DNA from: Mucilaginibacter polytrichastri
GTDB lineage: Bacteria > Bacteroidota > Bacteroidia > Sphingobacteriales > Sphingobacteriaceae
Length of the DNA stretch: 64,000 nt
Direction of reading: 5' to 3'
Assembly (NCBI RefSeq): GCF_001911425.1
Contig: NZ_MPPL01000001.1
Span: forward strand, 5,666,982-5,730,981
The translations under genes were made by a program, and so were the position numbers. How positions within the stretch are numbered: the stretch's first letter is position 1; each line of letters begins with the position of its first letter. This document shows positions 24,965-33,684 of this stretch, one piece after another. The notes below the pieces were generated by a model. The model worked only from the letters and a program-made list of their open reading frames with translations, had not been told where the DNA came from and did no database searches.

Positions 24965-25948
24965 TTATGGCCGGAGGATAATACTGCCTGTGGTTTTACG
25001 TGATTCAAGATCGGCGTGTGCTTTCCCTGCATCGGCTAATGCGTATATGCTTGTGTTTTGAACATTCAATATACCTTTCCTCAGCAAATTAAATACTTCA
25101 GTGACCGCTAAAGTTATCTTTTCCTGATCTTGCAGGTACTGATAAAGGGCAGGATTTGCATAATGAATGTTCTTTTGCTCCATTAATTCTGTGTATATAG
25201 TTGGCATCCCGGAAGGCCAGCCGTACAATACCGCACTGCCCCCGGCTTTGATCAAGTCAACAGATTTTTGAAAAGTTGCTTCCCCGGTGCCATCATATAC
25301 CGCATCCAGGCCTTTGCCCTGCGTGACCTTATTTACTACGTCAGCAAAATCCTCCGATTGCAGATTAACAACGTGCTCAAATCCACGCGTCAAGGCGAGC
25401 TCTTTTTTGGCGGCACCACCTACGGTTCCGATCACTATAGCACCTAACGCCCTTGCCCAGTCACTAAGTAAGGTACCAACCCCACCTGTCATAGCGTGTA
25501 TTAAGACAATATCGCCGGACTTTACACAGTAACTTTGTTTGAGGAGCATATGGGCGGTTAACCCCTTAACTAAAACAGCCGCAGCCTGGTCAAAAGTGAT
25601 GTCATCAGGAAGTTTAAACAGACTGGATGCAGGAATGATCCTGCTTTCTGCATAAGCCCCCATAGCAAATGGATAAGCTACACGGTCGCCAATGACAAAA
25701 TCCTTTACGCCAGGCCCGACAGCTTCAATGATACCGGCCGCCTCCGAACCTACGGGTGCGGGGTAGGTGTCCATCGGAAACGTTCCGTTTCTAAAAAAAA
25801 TATCTACGAAATTTACCCCAATACTTTTTTGAGCAATTAAAACTTCTGTTTCTCCCGGCTCCGGCAGCGTTACGGTTTGATATCTCAACACGTCAGGTGA
25901 TCCGGTCTGTTCAATAAGCACTACCGCGCTTGATCTTTCTGTTTTCAT
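24965..25948 (-). CDS. Quinone oxidoreductase (zeta-crystallin-like MDR)
   Basis: I start at the ATG at 25948 (MKTERSSAVVLIEQTGSPD); the longer frame would cross the divergent promoter. The 327-residue enzyme belongs to the zinc-independent medium-chain dehydrogenases: GVNFVDIFFRNG, the GSEAAGIIEAVG motif and the NADPH-binding AMTGGVGTLLSDWARALGA. It probably reduces quinones or enones with NADPH. It is transcribed away from an HxlR regulator across a 113-bp gap with palindromic sites. Confidence 0.9.
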   Translation of the reverse strand: MKTERSSAVVLIEQTGSPDVLRYQTVTLPEPGETEVLIAQKSIGVNFVDIFFRNGTFPMDTYPAPVGSEAAGIIEAVGPGVKDFVIGDRVAYPFAMGAYAESRIIPASSLFKLPDDITFDQAAAVLVKGLTAHMLLKQSYCVKSGDIVLIHAMTGGVGTLLSDWARALGAIVIGTVGGAAKKELALTRGFEHVVNLQSEDFADVVNKVTQGKGLDAVYDGTGEATFQKSVDLIKAGGSAVLYGWPSGMPTIYTELMEQKNIHYANPALYQYLQDQEKITLAVTEVFNLLRKGILNVQNTSIYALADAGKAHADLESRKTTGSIILRP

Positions 25949-26012
25949 TTTGTACTTCTGTTTATTTTGAATTACAAAATTAATCCATGTAACTTTATAA
26001 AAGGAATGGCTG

Positions 26013-26042
26013 TCCCAAAGGGAAGTCGCTTCCCAAAAGGAA
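26013..26042. promoter_or_regulatory. Paired palindromes in qor/hxlR divergent promoter
   Basis: TCCCAAAGGGA (26013-26023) and TTCCCAAAAGGAA (26030-26042) are two related palindromes 17 bp apart (left ends), close to the HxlR start (26062). They are candidate HxlR operators controlling both directions. Confidence 0.5.
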
Positions 26043-26061
26043 CTTTCTAATAAGAATAAGA

Positions 26062-26418
26062 ATGGAAATAATCTCAAATGACTGCTTACAGCGGTTTAAG
26101 GCGATAAATGATGTAAAAGATATCTTGAGCGGAAAATGGAAAATCATGATCATCGCAAGCCTGTCCGTATTTGGAGAAAAGCGTTATACAGAATTACAGC
26201 GGATCATTGACGGTATAGGCACTAAGATGCTGTCAAAAGAATTGCAGGAACTCGAAATAAACGGATTAATCAAAAGGACTGTCATGCCCACTAAACCTGT
26301 TACCGTCAAGTATGAGCTTACTGCATACGGAAGCACACTTAAACCAATTATTGATGAAATGGCTTCTTGGGGAAGCCAGCACAGGGTTAAAGTTATTCAG
26401 GAGATAGCCGCGAAATAA
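26062..26418 (+). CDS. HxlR-family transcriptional regulator
   Basis: An 118-residue winged-helix protein with the HxlR pattern: DILSGKWKIMIIASL, RYTELQRIIDGIGTKMLSKELQELEINGLIKRT and VKYELTAYGSTLKPII. Family members respond to redox or electrophilic stress and control divergent oxidoreductases. The single cysteine near the N-terminus (NDCLQRF, residue 8) could be a sensor residue. It diverges from the quinone oxidoreductase gene, its likely target. Confidence 0.92.
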   Translation: MEIISNDCLQRFKAINDVKDILSGKWKIMIIASLSVFGEKRYTELQRIIDGIGTKMLSKELQELEINGLIKRTVMPTKPVTVKYELTAYGSTLKPIIDEMASWGSQHRVKVIQEIAAK

Positions 26419-26442
26419 TTTCCCGCAATTCTTCGCACATTT

Positions 26443-26949
26443 TTACTGAGATTGATGAGTTGTCAAATAATAGGTTGCCAGGTCGATTGAAGAGAGTTCG
26501 ATGAAACCTGCCTGGCGCAAAAGGTTAACCAACTGCCCGCGATGATAGGTGGAGTGGTTCATGCTATGCGCGAAGGTTTGCCAGTATAACAGTTGTCCTG
26601 ATCCGCCCCTGGGATAAACAAAGGTGACAGGATCATTGTAACTTTCTTCCGGACAATTTTTTATAAAATCCAGCATCCCCGATGAAGCTGTTTTCCAAAT
26701 ATTGATAAGCTCATTTTTAGAACCCTGAAAATCAGCCGAAAGATAGATTGGGCTTGGTGTTTCCGTCCAGAAATCGATCCATATTTTTTCCGCACTGGCA
26801 ATATGGGCCGCTGTTTGTCGAATACTTCCGAAACTGCTGGTAAAGGATTGATCCCATTGTGTGTCATTGATCTGGCCTAGCCAGGCCATAGCTTTATCGT
26901 TCGCCCAGCTGTTATATGCAGCTAAGGCCGTAAAATATTGTTTAGTCAT
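26443..26949 (-). CDS. DinB-family protein
   Basis: A 168-residue four-helix-bundle protein. YNSWANDKAMAWL, the TAAHIASAEKIW motif with the first metal-binding His, and HSMNHSTYHRGQLVNLLRQAG with two more His identify DinB/YfiT metalloenzymes. These are often thiol-dependent transferases (bacillithiol or mycothiol type); the activity here is unknown. It is the last of three minus-strand genes, 4 bp downstream of an AraC gene. Confidence 0.9.
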   Translation of the reverse strand: MTKQYFTALAAYNSWANDKAMAWLGQINDTQWDQSFTSSFGSIRQTAAHIASAEKIWIDFWTETPSPIYLSADFQGSKNELINIWKTASSGMLDFIKNCPEESYNDPVTFVYPRGGSGQLLYWQTFAHSMNHSTYHRGQLVNLLRQAGFIELSSIDLATYYLTTHQSQ

Positions 26950-26953
26950 TTTT

Positions 26954-27775
26954 TTAATTGCTTAATTGGTACTGTTTCGGTGTGATGCCGTGTACCTGTT
27001 TAAAAGAATGTATAAAACTGGATAAATTCTCGTAACCAAGTTCATAATAGATCTCGCTGGCGGTGCTGTCTCCTTGCTTAAGGAGCATGGCAGCTTTTTG
27101 CATTCTTTTTTCCAGCAGCCATTTACTGGGCGAGGTACCATAGAGTCTGTCGAAGCGCCGCTTGAAGGTGGATAAGCTTGTATTACATAAGAAAGCCAGT
27201 TCTTCAACGCTTATCGGATGATCAATATTCGCGTTTACCGCCTGCTTGATAAGAATGTCATCAGCGTCTGACTGGCTCATTCCCCGGAGTTTTTGTAAAG
27301 CGCCGGGATACTTTTCGCCAAGGTAAAGTAAGAGCTCATGCAGCTTTAATTGCTGCATATTTGGCGAAATGGTTTGACCACCTGTGAGCATATGTCCCAG
27401 GGAACTGATAAAATCACGGAGGAAAGCATCCTGCTCAAAGCGTAAAATGGGCTCTTCAGGTACTTCGACAGCTTGAATACGCAGCAGGTTTGGCTGTCTT
27501 GTAAAAAAATCAGCAAGCACTCCGTTATCAAAGGAGATCAAAATGCTTCGGTAATCTCCGCCGGGGGCCACTATTTTTTCGCTCATCAGGCAGTTGCCTG
27601 CGGCGAGCAGCAGGAACTGGCCAGGTATTATCCCGACCGTTGTGCCTGCATAATGAACAGTTTTTTCGCCTTCCAGCAAAAAACTAAACAGATTTTGCTG
27701 AAGTGTGATCCTGTTCCTGATGCTGGTTCCTTCCGCCTGATAGCTAAAGATAGAGATCGGTTCCGCTTGTTTCAT
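26954..27775 (-). CDS. AraC-family transcriptional regulator
   Basis: The 273-residue protein has an N-terminal sensing domain and a C-terminal AraC DNA-binding domain with two helix-turn-helix units (VEELAFLCNTSLSTFKRRFDRLYG and ASEIYYELGYENLSSFIHSFKQVHG). It sits between a PEBP gene (11 bp upstream) and dinB (4 bp downstream), all on the minus strand and probably one transcript. Confidence 0.92.
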   Translation of the reverse strand: MKQAEPISIFSYQAEGTSIRNRITLQQNLFSFLLEGEKTVHYAGTTVGIIPGQFLLLAAGNCLMSEKIVAPGGDYRSILISFDNGVLADFFTRQPNLLRIQAVEVPEEPILRFEQDAFLRDFISSLGHMLTGGQTISPNMQQLKLHELLLYLGEKYPGALQKLRGMSQSDADDILIKQAVNANIDHPISVEELAFLCNTSLSTFKRRFDRLYGTSPSKWLLEKRMQKAAMLLKQGDSTASEIYYELGYENLSSFIHSFKQVHGITPKQYQLSN

Positions 27776-27786
27776 TTCAGGCTAAT

Positions 27787-28272
27787 TTAATGCTTTTGTC
27801 CGTAAACCAATAAAGAGGTCTTAGCAAGCGTAGCGTAATGAAGGTTGAATCCTACATAGGCAGGCGTAGCGTTCTGATTCAGCTCAATTTCCTGGGCGAG
27901 GGCATGAACAGTAATCATATAACGGTGGGCCGGGCCTTCGGGTGGTGCTGCTCCTGCATAACCGGGAATACCCACGTCGGTATTACTTTGTATCGCATTT
28001 CCCGGCATTAAATTTTTCGCCGGGTTGCCGGCATCGGGTGGCAGTTCATGAACGTCAGCTGGAATATTGAATACAACCCAATGCCAGAATCCGCTGCCGG
28101 TTGGCGCATCGATGTCATGCATTGTCAGCGCAAAAGCCTTGGTATCTTTCGGCGCGTTCTCCCAGTAAAGTTGAGGTGAGCGGTTCTGTCCATCAAAGCC
28201 GATAACGTCGGCATACTGTTCTCTGTTTAACTGCCCCCCTAATTCGGTGCTTTTTAAAGTGAATGTTGTCAT
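27787..28272 (-). CDS. PEBP-like protein (YbhB/YbcL Raf kinase inhibitor-like)
   Basis: A 161-residue soluble protein with PEBP anion-pocket motifs: SPQLYWENAPKDTKAFALTMHDIDAPTGSGFWHWVV and the later GPAHRYMITVHAL. Bacterial PEBP proteins are probably small-ligand binders, of unknown physiological role. It is first in a minus-strand unit with an AraC regulator and dinB. The 244-bp gap upstream (28273-28516) shows nothing beyond a likely promoter. Confidence 0.9.
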   Translation of the reverse strand: MTTFTLKSTELGGQLNREQYADVIGFDGQNRSPQLYWENAPKDTKAFALTMHDIDAPTGSGFWHWVVFNIPADVHELPPDAGNPAKNLMPGNAIQSNTDVGIPGYAGAAPPEGPAHRYMITVHALAQEIELNQNATPAYVGFNLHYATLAKTSLLVYGQKH

Positions 28273-28516
28273 TGTTTTTTACATTTGATTATAGATCAAA
28301 GTTAAACCCTTCATCCAAGCGAGCCGATAGGCCAACGTTCAAAAAGTATTGCTAAACGGTCAAATTAATGGCTTTATATTATTTTGGCTTCCACATTTGT
28401 TCCTAACTTTATAATGGAAGTCGATTAGTTATTAGCCCGGTTCGTATGATCCATTATTTAAATTCTAGACCTAAACCAGCAAATGAAAGATAAGTCTATT
28501 GTTAAAGCAGATGCTA

Positions 28517-29644
28517 TTAGCGCATATTGAAAACATCAAAGTGAAACCTGCGCTTATCAAATCCATAGAATTTCAGATCTTCGAGTAACTTTTGCCGAAA
28601 ACCCGGTGGACCGCAAAACCAGAAACTAACGTTATCGAAATCTCCGATTACATTTTTAATACGCTCGGTTCCTAACAGTTCATTATTTCTGGAGTCTAAA
28701 TGGTAAAAGTTCACCCCAGCTTCCTTACAGGAATCGGTAAGTGAGTTCGGATATATCTGGCGTTTCTCGCTTTGGGTAGCGTACCAAAAGGGAATCGGTT
28801 GACTGCTGCCGCCATTTTGGGCCAGATATTCCAGCCGGGCCATGAACGGGGTTATTCCGATACCTCCGGCTACCCAAACCTGCCTTTTGCAACTATCCTC
28901 AAATTTGAATTCCCCATACGGACCTTCGAACTCGACCTCCTGGCCGATAGCCCGATGATCTGCGAGTTCTTTCGTAAAATTTCCGGAAGCCTTGATACCA
29001 AATCTTAGGCTGACAGCATCTTTACTGGCTGAGGCAATTGTAAAAGGATGAGGTTCTTTATCATGCTCGAAACGGAGGAATCGATACTGGCCCGGCTGAT
29101 GAACGAAAGTCTTCCCTGGGTTTCCCAGATGCAGATCGATAATTCCTTGCTCATAATTTACGATTTCCTTAATGACCAATGTATGTTTCCTGGATTTTCC
29201 GATACGCTGGAAAAGTCCGGTAAAACCTGCATAACAGCCCGCTAACAATAATAGGAATAATAAGTAACTACCTGGGCTCCCCAGCCAGTGATCTTTTAGC
29301 TGCGCTGTTGCGGAGTGATATGCAAATAATAGAAATACACCCGGAAAATATTTGTGAGATCTCCGAAAAAAATGATAGCTGAACCTTTCGAACAACGCGA
29401 TAATAACCAGCGCCAATAAAATATAAAAAAGCAGGTGAGCAAACAGGACGCCGGTCTGGAACAGGATCAGTTCAGGCTTGGTATATTGGCTGCAGTCAAC
29501 TAATTGCCCCGGATCTGAAATGATATGCAGGACTACCAGCCAATCCGGCACATAAGCCATCATGAAATGCAAGAGCACAAATATTGTAGTCCATATACCG
29601 GCCCATTTGTGAACAATGTACCCCTTATCAAGTCCGGCCATCAT
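28517..29644 (-). pseudogene. Ferric-reductase-like FAD/NAD oxidoreductase, C-terminal part (split by frameshift)
   Basis: This 375-residue frame begins in the middle of a ferric-reductase-type membrane domain (GLDKGYIVHKWAG, where His ligates haem in the family) and continues with an FNR-type FAD/NAD(P)H module (HPFTIAS, FEGPYGEF, VAGGIGITPFMARL, FWFCGPPGF). Its apparent ATGATG start lies in a run of five A. Removing one A joins it in frame to the upstream piece as SKMMAGLDKGY, the expected family sequence. It is a one-base frameshift, either real or a sequencing error. Confidence 0.75.
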
Positions 29645-29849
29645 TTTTAGAGATCCAATTGATCCTTGCCGAGATCAGCATAGAAGCGACCATAAGTGAA
29701 ATACTACATACACCAGACAGATAGATCACTTGGTTTCTCAACTCCCAGTTTGTAGGATGTTGCAAATACAACTTTGGGCCTGGTGAAAGCGCGTAAATCA
29801 GACAAGTAAGCAAAATACTTCCTGTAACAACCAATCCAGATTTCGTCAT
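29628..29849 (-). pseudogene. Ferric-reductase-like oxidoreductase, N-terminal part
   Basis: From the ATG at 29849 (MTKSGLVVTGSILLTCLIYA) this piece encodes the first two membrane helices of the same protein and then goes out of frame after RINWIS, giving a four-residue tail and a stop. Repairing the A-run at 29644-29648 (T on the plus strand) restores a single reading frame of about 440 residues. It starts 13 bp after the DoxX-like gene on the same strand. Confidence 0.7.
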
Positions 29850-29862
29850 GATGATTTCATCT

Positions 29863-30249
29863 TTAAAATAAGAGTTCGCGGATATTGACCGACCTAAAAT
29901 ATTTGCGGTAAGAAACATAGGAAACTACCAGAATAATCAAATAGCCTATTGAACCGAAGCTATGTGCAACGGGATCATGCGATGCCAGGTGTGCGATGGG
30001 GGCGGAAATGAAAATAATAATGCATCCAAAATAAGCCCATTCTTTTAAAATTGATCCCACAGGAATTAACAAGGCCAGAACTGCTGAGAACTTTGCGAAG
30101 GCAAGCTCGATCCGGAAATAATCTGGAAAGCCCAAGTGCTGGCAGGCTTGTTTCACCTCTTCCCTGGTTAAGTAATTATAACCGGAGAAAAATACCATGG
30201 CCGCGATCATGGCTGCAGATACCCAATATGTGATTTTTAACTTTTTCAT
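29863..30249 (-). CDS. DoxX-like membrane protein
   Basis: I choose the ATG at 30249 (MKKLKITYWVSAAMIAAMVF). The 128-residue protein has four membrane helices and matches the DoxX-like family (FFSGYNYL, HLGFPDYFRIELAFAKFSAVLALLIP). Related proteins occur with redox enzymes at the membrane. It is cotranscribed with the ferric-reductase-like gene just downstream. Confidence 0.88.
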   Translation of the reverse strand: MKKLKITYWVSAAMIAAMVFFSGYNYLTREEVKQACQHLGFPDYFRIELAFAKFSAVLALLIPVGSILKEWAYFGCIIIFISAPIAHLASHDPVAHSFGSIGYLIILVVSYVSYRKYFRSVNIRELLF

Positions 30250-30381
30250 ATGGTTTTTTTTCGTTATCGAATAAGTGGAACTCATTATTGCCATTTAGAA
30301 AATGGCAAAATTTGAAAATAGAATGGCCGGCAGCCGGAAAACCCGGCAGCAGATATTAATCTCCAGTAAAATTTCAGGAAT

Positions 30382-30412
30382 GATTACCCATGTTATCGCT
30401 GCATGGGTAATC
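30382..30412 (-). terminator. Hairpin downstream of quinone oxidoreductase gene
   Basis: GATTACCCATG and CATGGGTAATC are perfect 11-bp arms around a 9-base loop, eight bases past the stop of the minus-strand oxidoreductase. The T run is weak. The stretch 30250-30381 contains no gene. Confidence 0.5.
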
Positions 30413-30420
30413 AATGCATA

Positions 30421-31392
30421 TTATATAGTTACGACCAGGCGTTGTCCATCTGGAACTTCAAGATCCCAAAGATCAGCGATAGATTCGAGTTTGACTTTGA
30501 TAGTTTCCACCACCAGCTTACCGTCCGCCGCCAGTTCGAACATTTCCGGAAGGATATCAGTGAATAAACTGCGCACCTGATCCTTCGTCCAGGCACCCAG
30601 TCCCGAACCGGTCAGCTGAATGTTTACACTTCGCAGGATAGCGGCTGAAAGTTGAATCAGGTCGCCTGTTACGCTGCCCACAGATACGAACCTTGTCCTG
30701 TTACCAAATGAACCATCTCCTTTAAGACAGGAAAGGATCATCTCCGCCGTGTGACCCCAGAGATAATCTATGACCACGTCTATTGGCGTTTCCTGATGTA
30801 TTTTCTTGATTTTTGACTTAAAGCTGTCGTCGTCCTGAAGTATGGTTATAATCTCATCAGCGCCTAATGACAAGAGGTCATTCAGGGAATCCTGGTTCCG
30901 GCCTGTTACGATGATCTTTTTTGCCCCGTAATGCCTGGCGATCTGTACAGCCACGCGCCCGGTGAAACCGGTTGCGCCATTGATCAGCACCACGTCGCCA
31001 TCCTGCATGTCGGCTTTGTATTTGAGTCCCATTGCGGCACCAATCACTGCATTCGGCAGTGCTGCTGCCGTAGCATCATCAAGGTTATCGGGAAGTTTTA
31101 CGATCCGGTCTATTTCAATAGTTGCTTTTTCGGCCAGCATACCGCTGACACCCATCCCGAAAACTCTTGTTCCGTCTGGTAAAATACAAACGCCGTCACC
31201 GCCTACAACTTTGCCGCCTTCCTTAAGTCCGTCGCTTGAATAGTGCTTACCGCTGGCTTTGCTTTTATCCAGATGTTTGATCGCTACCGCTTTCACGGTA
31301 ACTAATATTTCATCCTCATTTTGAGGAGTTGGTTCGGGGTAATCTACATATTGCGGAAGTTCCCCTTTTTGATACATTACTGCTGCTTTCAT
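30421..31392 (-). CDS. Quinone oxidoreductase-like MDR protein
   Basis: A 323-residue medium-chain dehydrogenase without zinc ligands. AIKHLDKSKASGKHY, GKVVGGDGVCILPDG and the cofactor motif INGATGFTGRVAVQIARHYG are visible. The start MKAAVMYQKGELPQY is typical. It probably reduces an enone or quinone. A TAATTTTG -7 element lies on the minus strand at about 31413-31420, and a 14-bp palindrome lies 52-65 bp upstream of the start. It is preceded by a Crp/Fnr gene on the same strand. Confidence 0.88.
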   Translation of the reverse strand: MKAAVMYQKGELPQYVDYPEPTPQNEDEILVTVKAVAIKHLDKSKASGKHYSSDGLKEGGKVVGGDGVCILPDGTRVFGMGVSGMLAEKATIEIDRIVKLPDNLDDATAAALPNAVIGAAMGLKYKADMQDGDVVLINGATGFTGRVAVQIARHYGAKKIIVTGRNQDSLNDLLSLGADEIITILQDDDSFKSKIKKIHQETPIDVVIDYLWGHTAEMILSCLKGDGSFGNRTRFVSVGSVTGDLIQLSAAILRSVNIQLTGSGLGAWTKDQVRSLFTDILPEMFELAADGKLVVETIKVKLESIADLWDLEVPDGQRLVVTI

Positions 31393-31443
31393 TTTTATTA
31401 GTATTTGTTAGAACAAAATTAGGCGACTAAAATGGCAGCAGCG

Positions 31444-31457
31444 ATAACATATGTTAT
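31444..31457. promoter_or_regulatory. ATAACATATGTTAT palindrome, copy 1
   Basis: A perfect 14-bp palindrome between the Crp/Fnr stop and the start of the quinone oxidoreductase. On the minus strand it continues with CGCT, making an 18-bp match to the copy at 32187. It is a candidate Crp/Fnr-type operator at the oxidoreductase promoter. Confidence 0.6.
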
Positions 31458-31461
31458 GTAA

Positions 31462-32046
31462 TCAAAAATGTGCTTTGCCTGATGCGATCTTGGTTTTGAT
31501 CCTACTAAGGTGGACAGTGGTAATACCAAGATAGCTCGCGATATAGTTCTGGGGGACGCGCAAAATAATATGCGGACGTTCGGACAGCAGTTTTTGGTAC
31601 CGCATTTCAGGTGTATCCCGTATAAAAGATAAGAACTCGTTCATATAATGCGTTTGCCGCTGTGCAGACATCTGTATAAGTGTTTTACTGAAGTCATGTA
31701 TATGAATTAGCTCATCCATGAGTTGCATCACATATTTTTTAGGCAACATGTAAACGACGGATGGTTCAATGGTTTCAATGGTAAAAGCGCTGGGCACATC
31801 ATTGATAAAGCTGTCGATGGAGGTCAGGCCTTCATGCTCAAAAAAGAACTGCACATTTTTATCCTGCCCGTTATTATTAAAATATAGACGCACACAGCCC
31901 TTCTCGATATAGATATAGTTTTGGGAGGTTTTTCCCTCTTCAAGAAGTACCGTTTTTGCGGGAACCTCCATACGTTTTTGAAATTCCAGATACTTATCCC
32001 AGTAAGGATTCAATTCCGGAAACCGTTCTTTAAATTGAAAAATCAT
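31462..32046 (-). CDS. Crp/Fnr-family regulator (cyclic nucleotide-binding domain)
   Basis: A 194-residue protein with a cNMP-binding beta-roll (VLLEEGKTSQNYIYIEKGCVRLYF) and the short C-terminal HTH end (VPQNYIASYLGITTVHLSRIKTK). Palindromes ATAACATATGTTAT flank the gene on both sides (31444 and 32187), which suggests it controls itself, the oxidoreductase downstream and perhaps the cupin gene. A decayed copy of its C-terminus, with the palindrome still attached, is found at 40679-40818. Confidence 0.9.
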   Translation of the reverse strand: MIFQFKERFPELNPYWDKYLEFQKRMEVPAKTVLLEEGKTSQNYIYIEKGCVRLYFNNNGQDKNVQFFFEHEGLTSIDSFINDVPSAFTIETIEPSVVYMLPKKYVMQLMDELIHIHDFSKTLIQMSAQRQTHYMNEFLSFIRDTPEMRYQKLLSERPHIILRVPQNYIASYLGITTVHLSRIKTKIASGKAHF

Positions 32047-32186
32047 TGTCCATGTTGTTATTGATAATAATACCCTTTACACATAATATTCAGATCGGAC
32101 ATGCAATTAGTTTTACGATAAGTAAATAATTCTGCGTAGTTCAAATATCAGCAACATAATCTTTACTTGCACACTATCTGCATTTA

Positions 32187-32200
32187 ATAACATATGTTAT
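32187..32200. promoter_or_regulatory. ATAACATATGTTAT palindrome, copy 2
   Basis: The same 14-bp palindrome, followed by CGCT, in the 286-bp gap between the divergent Crp/Fnr (start 32046) and cupin (start 32333) genes. It is about equally far from both starts (141 and 133 bp). Confidence 0.6.
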
Positions 32201-32332
32201 CGCTAAAGACAATGGTGTCCACTTAATTTGTAATACGGCTACACAGCATTATAAGGATGATGGAATTGATCAGCATACATGAATTGGAGGATTAGCTAAA
32301 AATGACGGAGTATCGTCGATTACATTTTTACT

Positions 32333-32875
32333 ATGAAACGTACAATCAAAAACGCTCAATTAAGGGATACGGTAACTTTCATTCAAACTTCCGAAAGTTC
32401 CGGCGGTGACGTAACCGAGTTAGAAGTTGTGGTCATGCCGGGTGGGATAAACCCTGCACATTTCCATAAAAAATATGACGAAACGGTTCATGTGCTTGAA
32501 GGAATATTATTGCTTACTTTGTCTAAGAGAGCCAAAATCACCCTGCTGCAAGGTGACCAATATGTTATTAAGGCAGGACAAGTACACAGCTTACAAAATG
32601 CGGCTGATGTGAAGCTAAAACTTAGGAGCATCATAATTCCTGCCAACCAGGGATTTGAATCTGCATTACGAATAATGTACGGCTTAGCTAATGACGGACT
32701 TTATAACGCACATAAAATGCCGCGGAATTTTGTTCACCTTTCAGTTTGTTCCGTGATGAGTGATACCCGGCTTCCTGGGTTGAAATCACTATTAAATCCA
32801 GTATTTATCCTACTTGCACACTGCGCAAGATGGACAGGGATTACAGAACGGCTTATAAGTAAATATTGTGTGTGA
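32333..32875 (+). CDS. Cupin-domain protein
   Basis: The 180-residue protein has a classical cupin barrel: the first motif, GGINPAHFHKKYDETVHVLEG, with His-His and Glu metal ligands, and the second, GDQYVIKAGQVHSLQNA, with the final His. The C-terminal 70 residues are hydrophobic and less conserved. The function may be metal-dependent isomerase or oxygenase; the substrate is unknown. It is divergent from the Crp/Fnr gene. Confidence 0.85.
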   Translation: MKRTIKNAQLRDTVTFIQTSESSGGDVTELEVVVMPGGINPAHFHKKYDETVHVLEGILLLTLSKRAKITLLQGDQYVIKAGQVHSLQNAADVKLKLRSIIIPANQGFESALRIMYGLANDGLYNAHKMPRNFVHLSVCSVMSDTRLPGLKSLLNPVFILLAHCARWTGITERLISKYCV

Positions 32876-32951
32876 TCAATTCGTCAATAATTATTCGAAT
32901 CAACCTTGCATTGTCATAATTTTGTTAGTTTTTTAAGTAATTTTCAAAATA

Positions 32952-32965
32952 AGACCTTTTAGTCT
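32952..32965. promoter_or_regulatory. TetR operator, copy 1 (AGACCTTTTAGTCT)
   Basis: The 14-bp site consists of two 5-bp half-sites (AGACC/AGTCT) around TTTT. It directly precedes and overlaps by one base a consensus -7 element TATATTTG (32965-32972), 18 bp before the TetR start at 32991. Its exact reverse complement is at 33654. Confidence 0.75.
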
Positions 32966-32990
32966 ATATTTGAATTATTAAAAATAACCA

Positions 32991-33596
32991 ATGAACGTAA
33001 AAGGAAAAGCGGAAAGAACCAAGCAGTTTATCATTGAACAATCGGCACCAATATTCAATGCTAAAGGAATAGCCGGTACGACCATATATGATATACTGGC
33101 GGCCACAAAAATGGCGAAAGGAGGAATTTACGGGAATTTTGAAAACAAAGAGGCGATTTCTATCGCTAGTGTAGATTTTCTTTTCGGTAAAATGTCCGCT
33201 AAAGCTTATTCCGTGATGTCAAAAGAAAAAACAGCGGTTAAAAAACTGTTTGCGTTTATAAATCTCCGTGAAAATCCTTTGGTTCCCTTTATCGAAGGTG
33301 GGTGCCCTATTTTGAATTTCGGCGTGGACTCGGATAACACAAATCCAATAGTCAAAAATAAGGTAAAAGCTATGATCGAAGGATCTATGGCCTCTTTTAT
33401 CGATATTTTAAAACAAGGTATAGCAAGCGGAGAATTATCTGCTCAACTGAACCCTGAAGAGTATTGCTTGAAAGTACTGGTCATGCTGGAAGGGGCAACT
33501 TTGATTTCAAGAGTAACCGATAGTGTTAAGCCGATGCATACGGTCATCAAAATGCTTAAATCTGAATTGAGATCTTTCGAGATTAAGCAAAAATAA
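32991..33596 (+). CDS. TetR/AcrR-family repressor
   Basis: A 201-residue TetR protein. The N-terminal helix-turn-helix reads KGIAGTTIYDILAATKMAKGGIYGNFENKE. The C-terminal half is of the AcrR/TetR_C_6-like type, with Cys in EGGCPILNFGVD in the ligand region. Matching 14-bp palindromes in its own promoter and in that of the hydrolase at 33685 indicate autoregulation and control of the hydrolase. Confidence 0.92.
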   Translation: MNVKGKAERTKQFIIEQSAPIFNAKGIAGTTIYDILAATKMAKGGIYGNFENKEAISIASVDFLFGKMSAKAYSVMSKEKTAVKKLFAFINLRENPLVPFIEGGCPILNFGVDSDNTNPIVKNKVKAMIEGSMASFIDILKQGIASGELSAQLNPEEYCLKVLVMLEGATLISRVTDSVKPMHTVIKMLKSELRSFEIKQK

Positions 33597-33653
33597 ATAG
33601 GTATATGGTTTAAATGATTGAATCAGGAGAACCATTTTTTTATAATCAAAATA

Positions 33654-33667
33654 AGACTAAAAGGTCT
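33654..33667. promoter_or_regulatory. TetR operator, copy 2 (AGACTAAAAGGTCT)
   Basis: Exact reverse complement of the site at 32952, 17 bp before the start of the epoxide-hydrolase-like gene. Together they define a small regulon. Confidence 0.75.
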
Positions 33668-33684
33668 TTTAATGAGTAGCGGAT

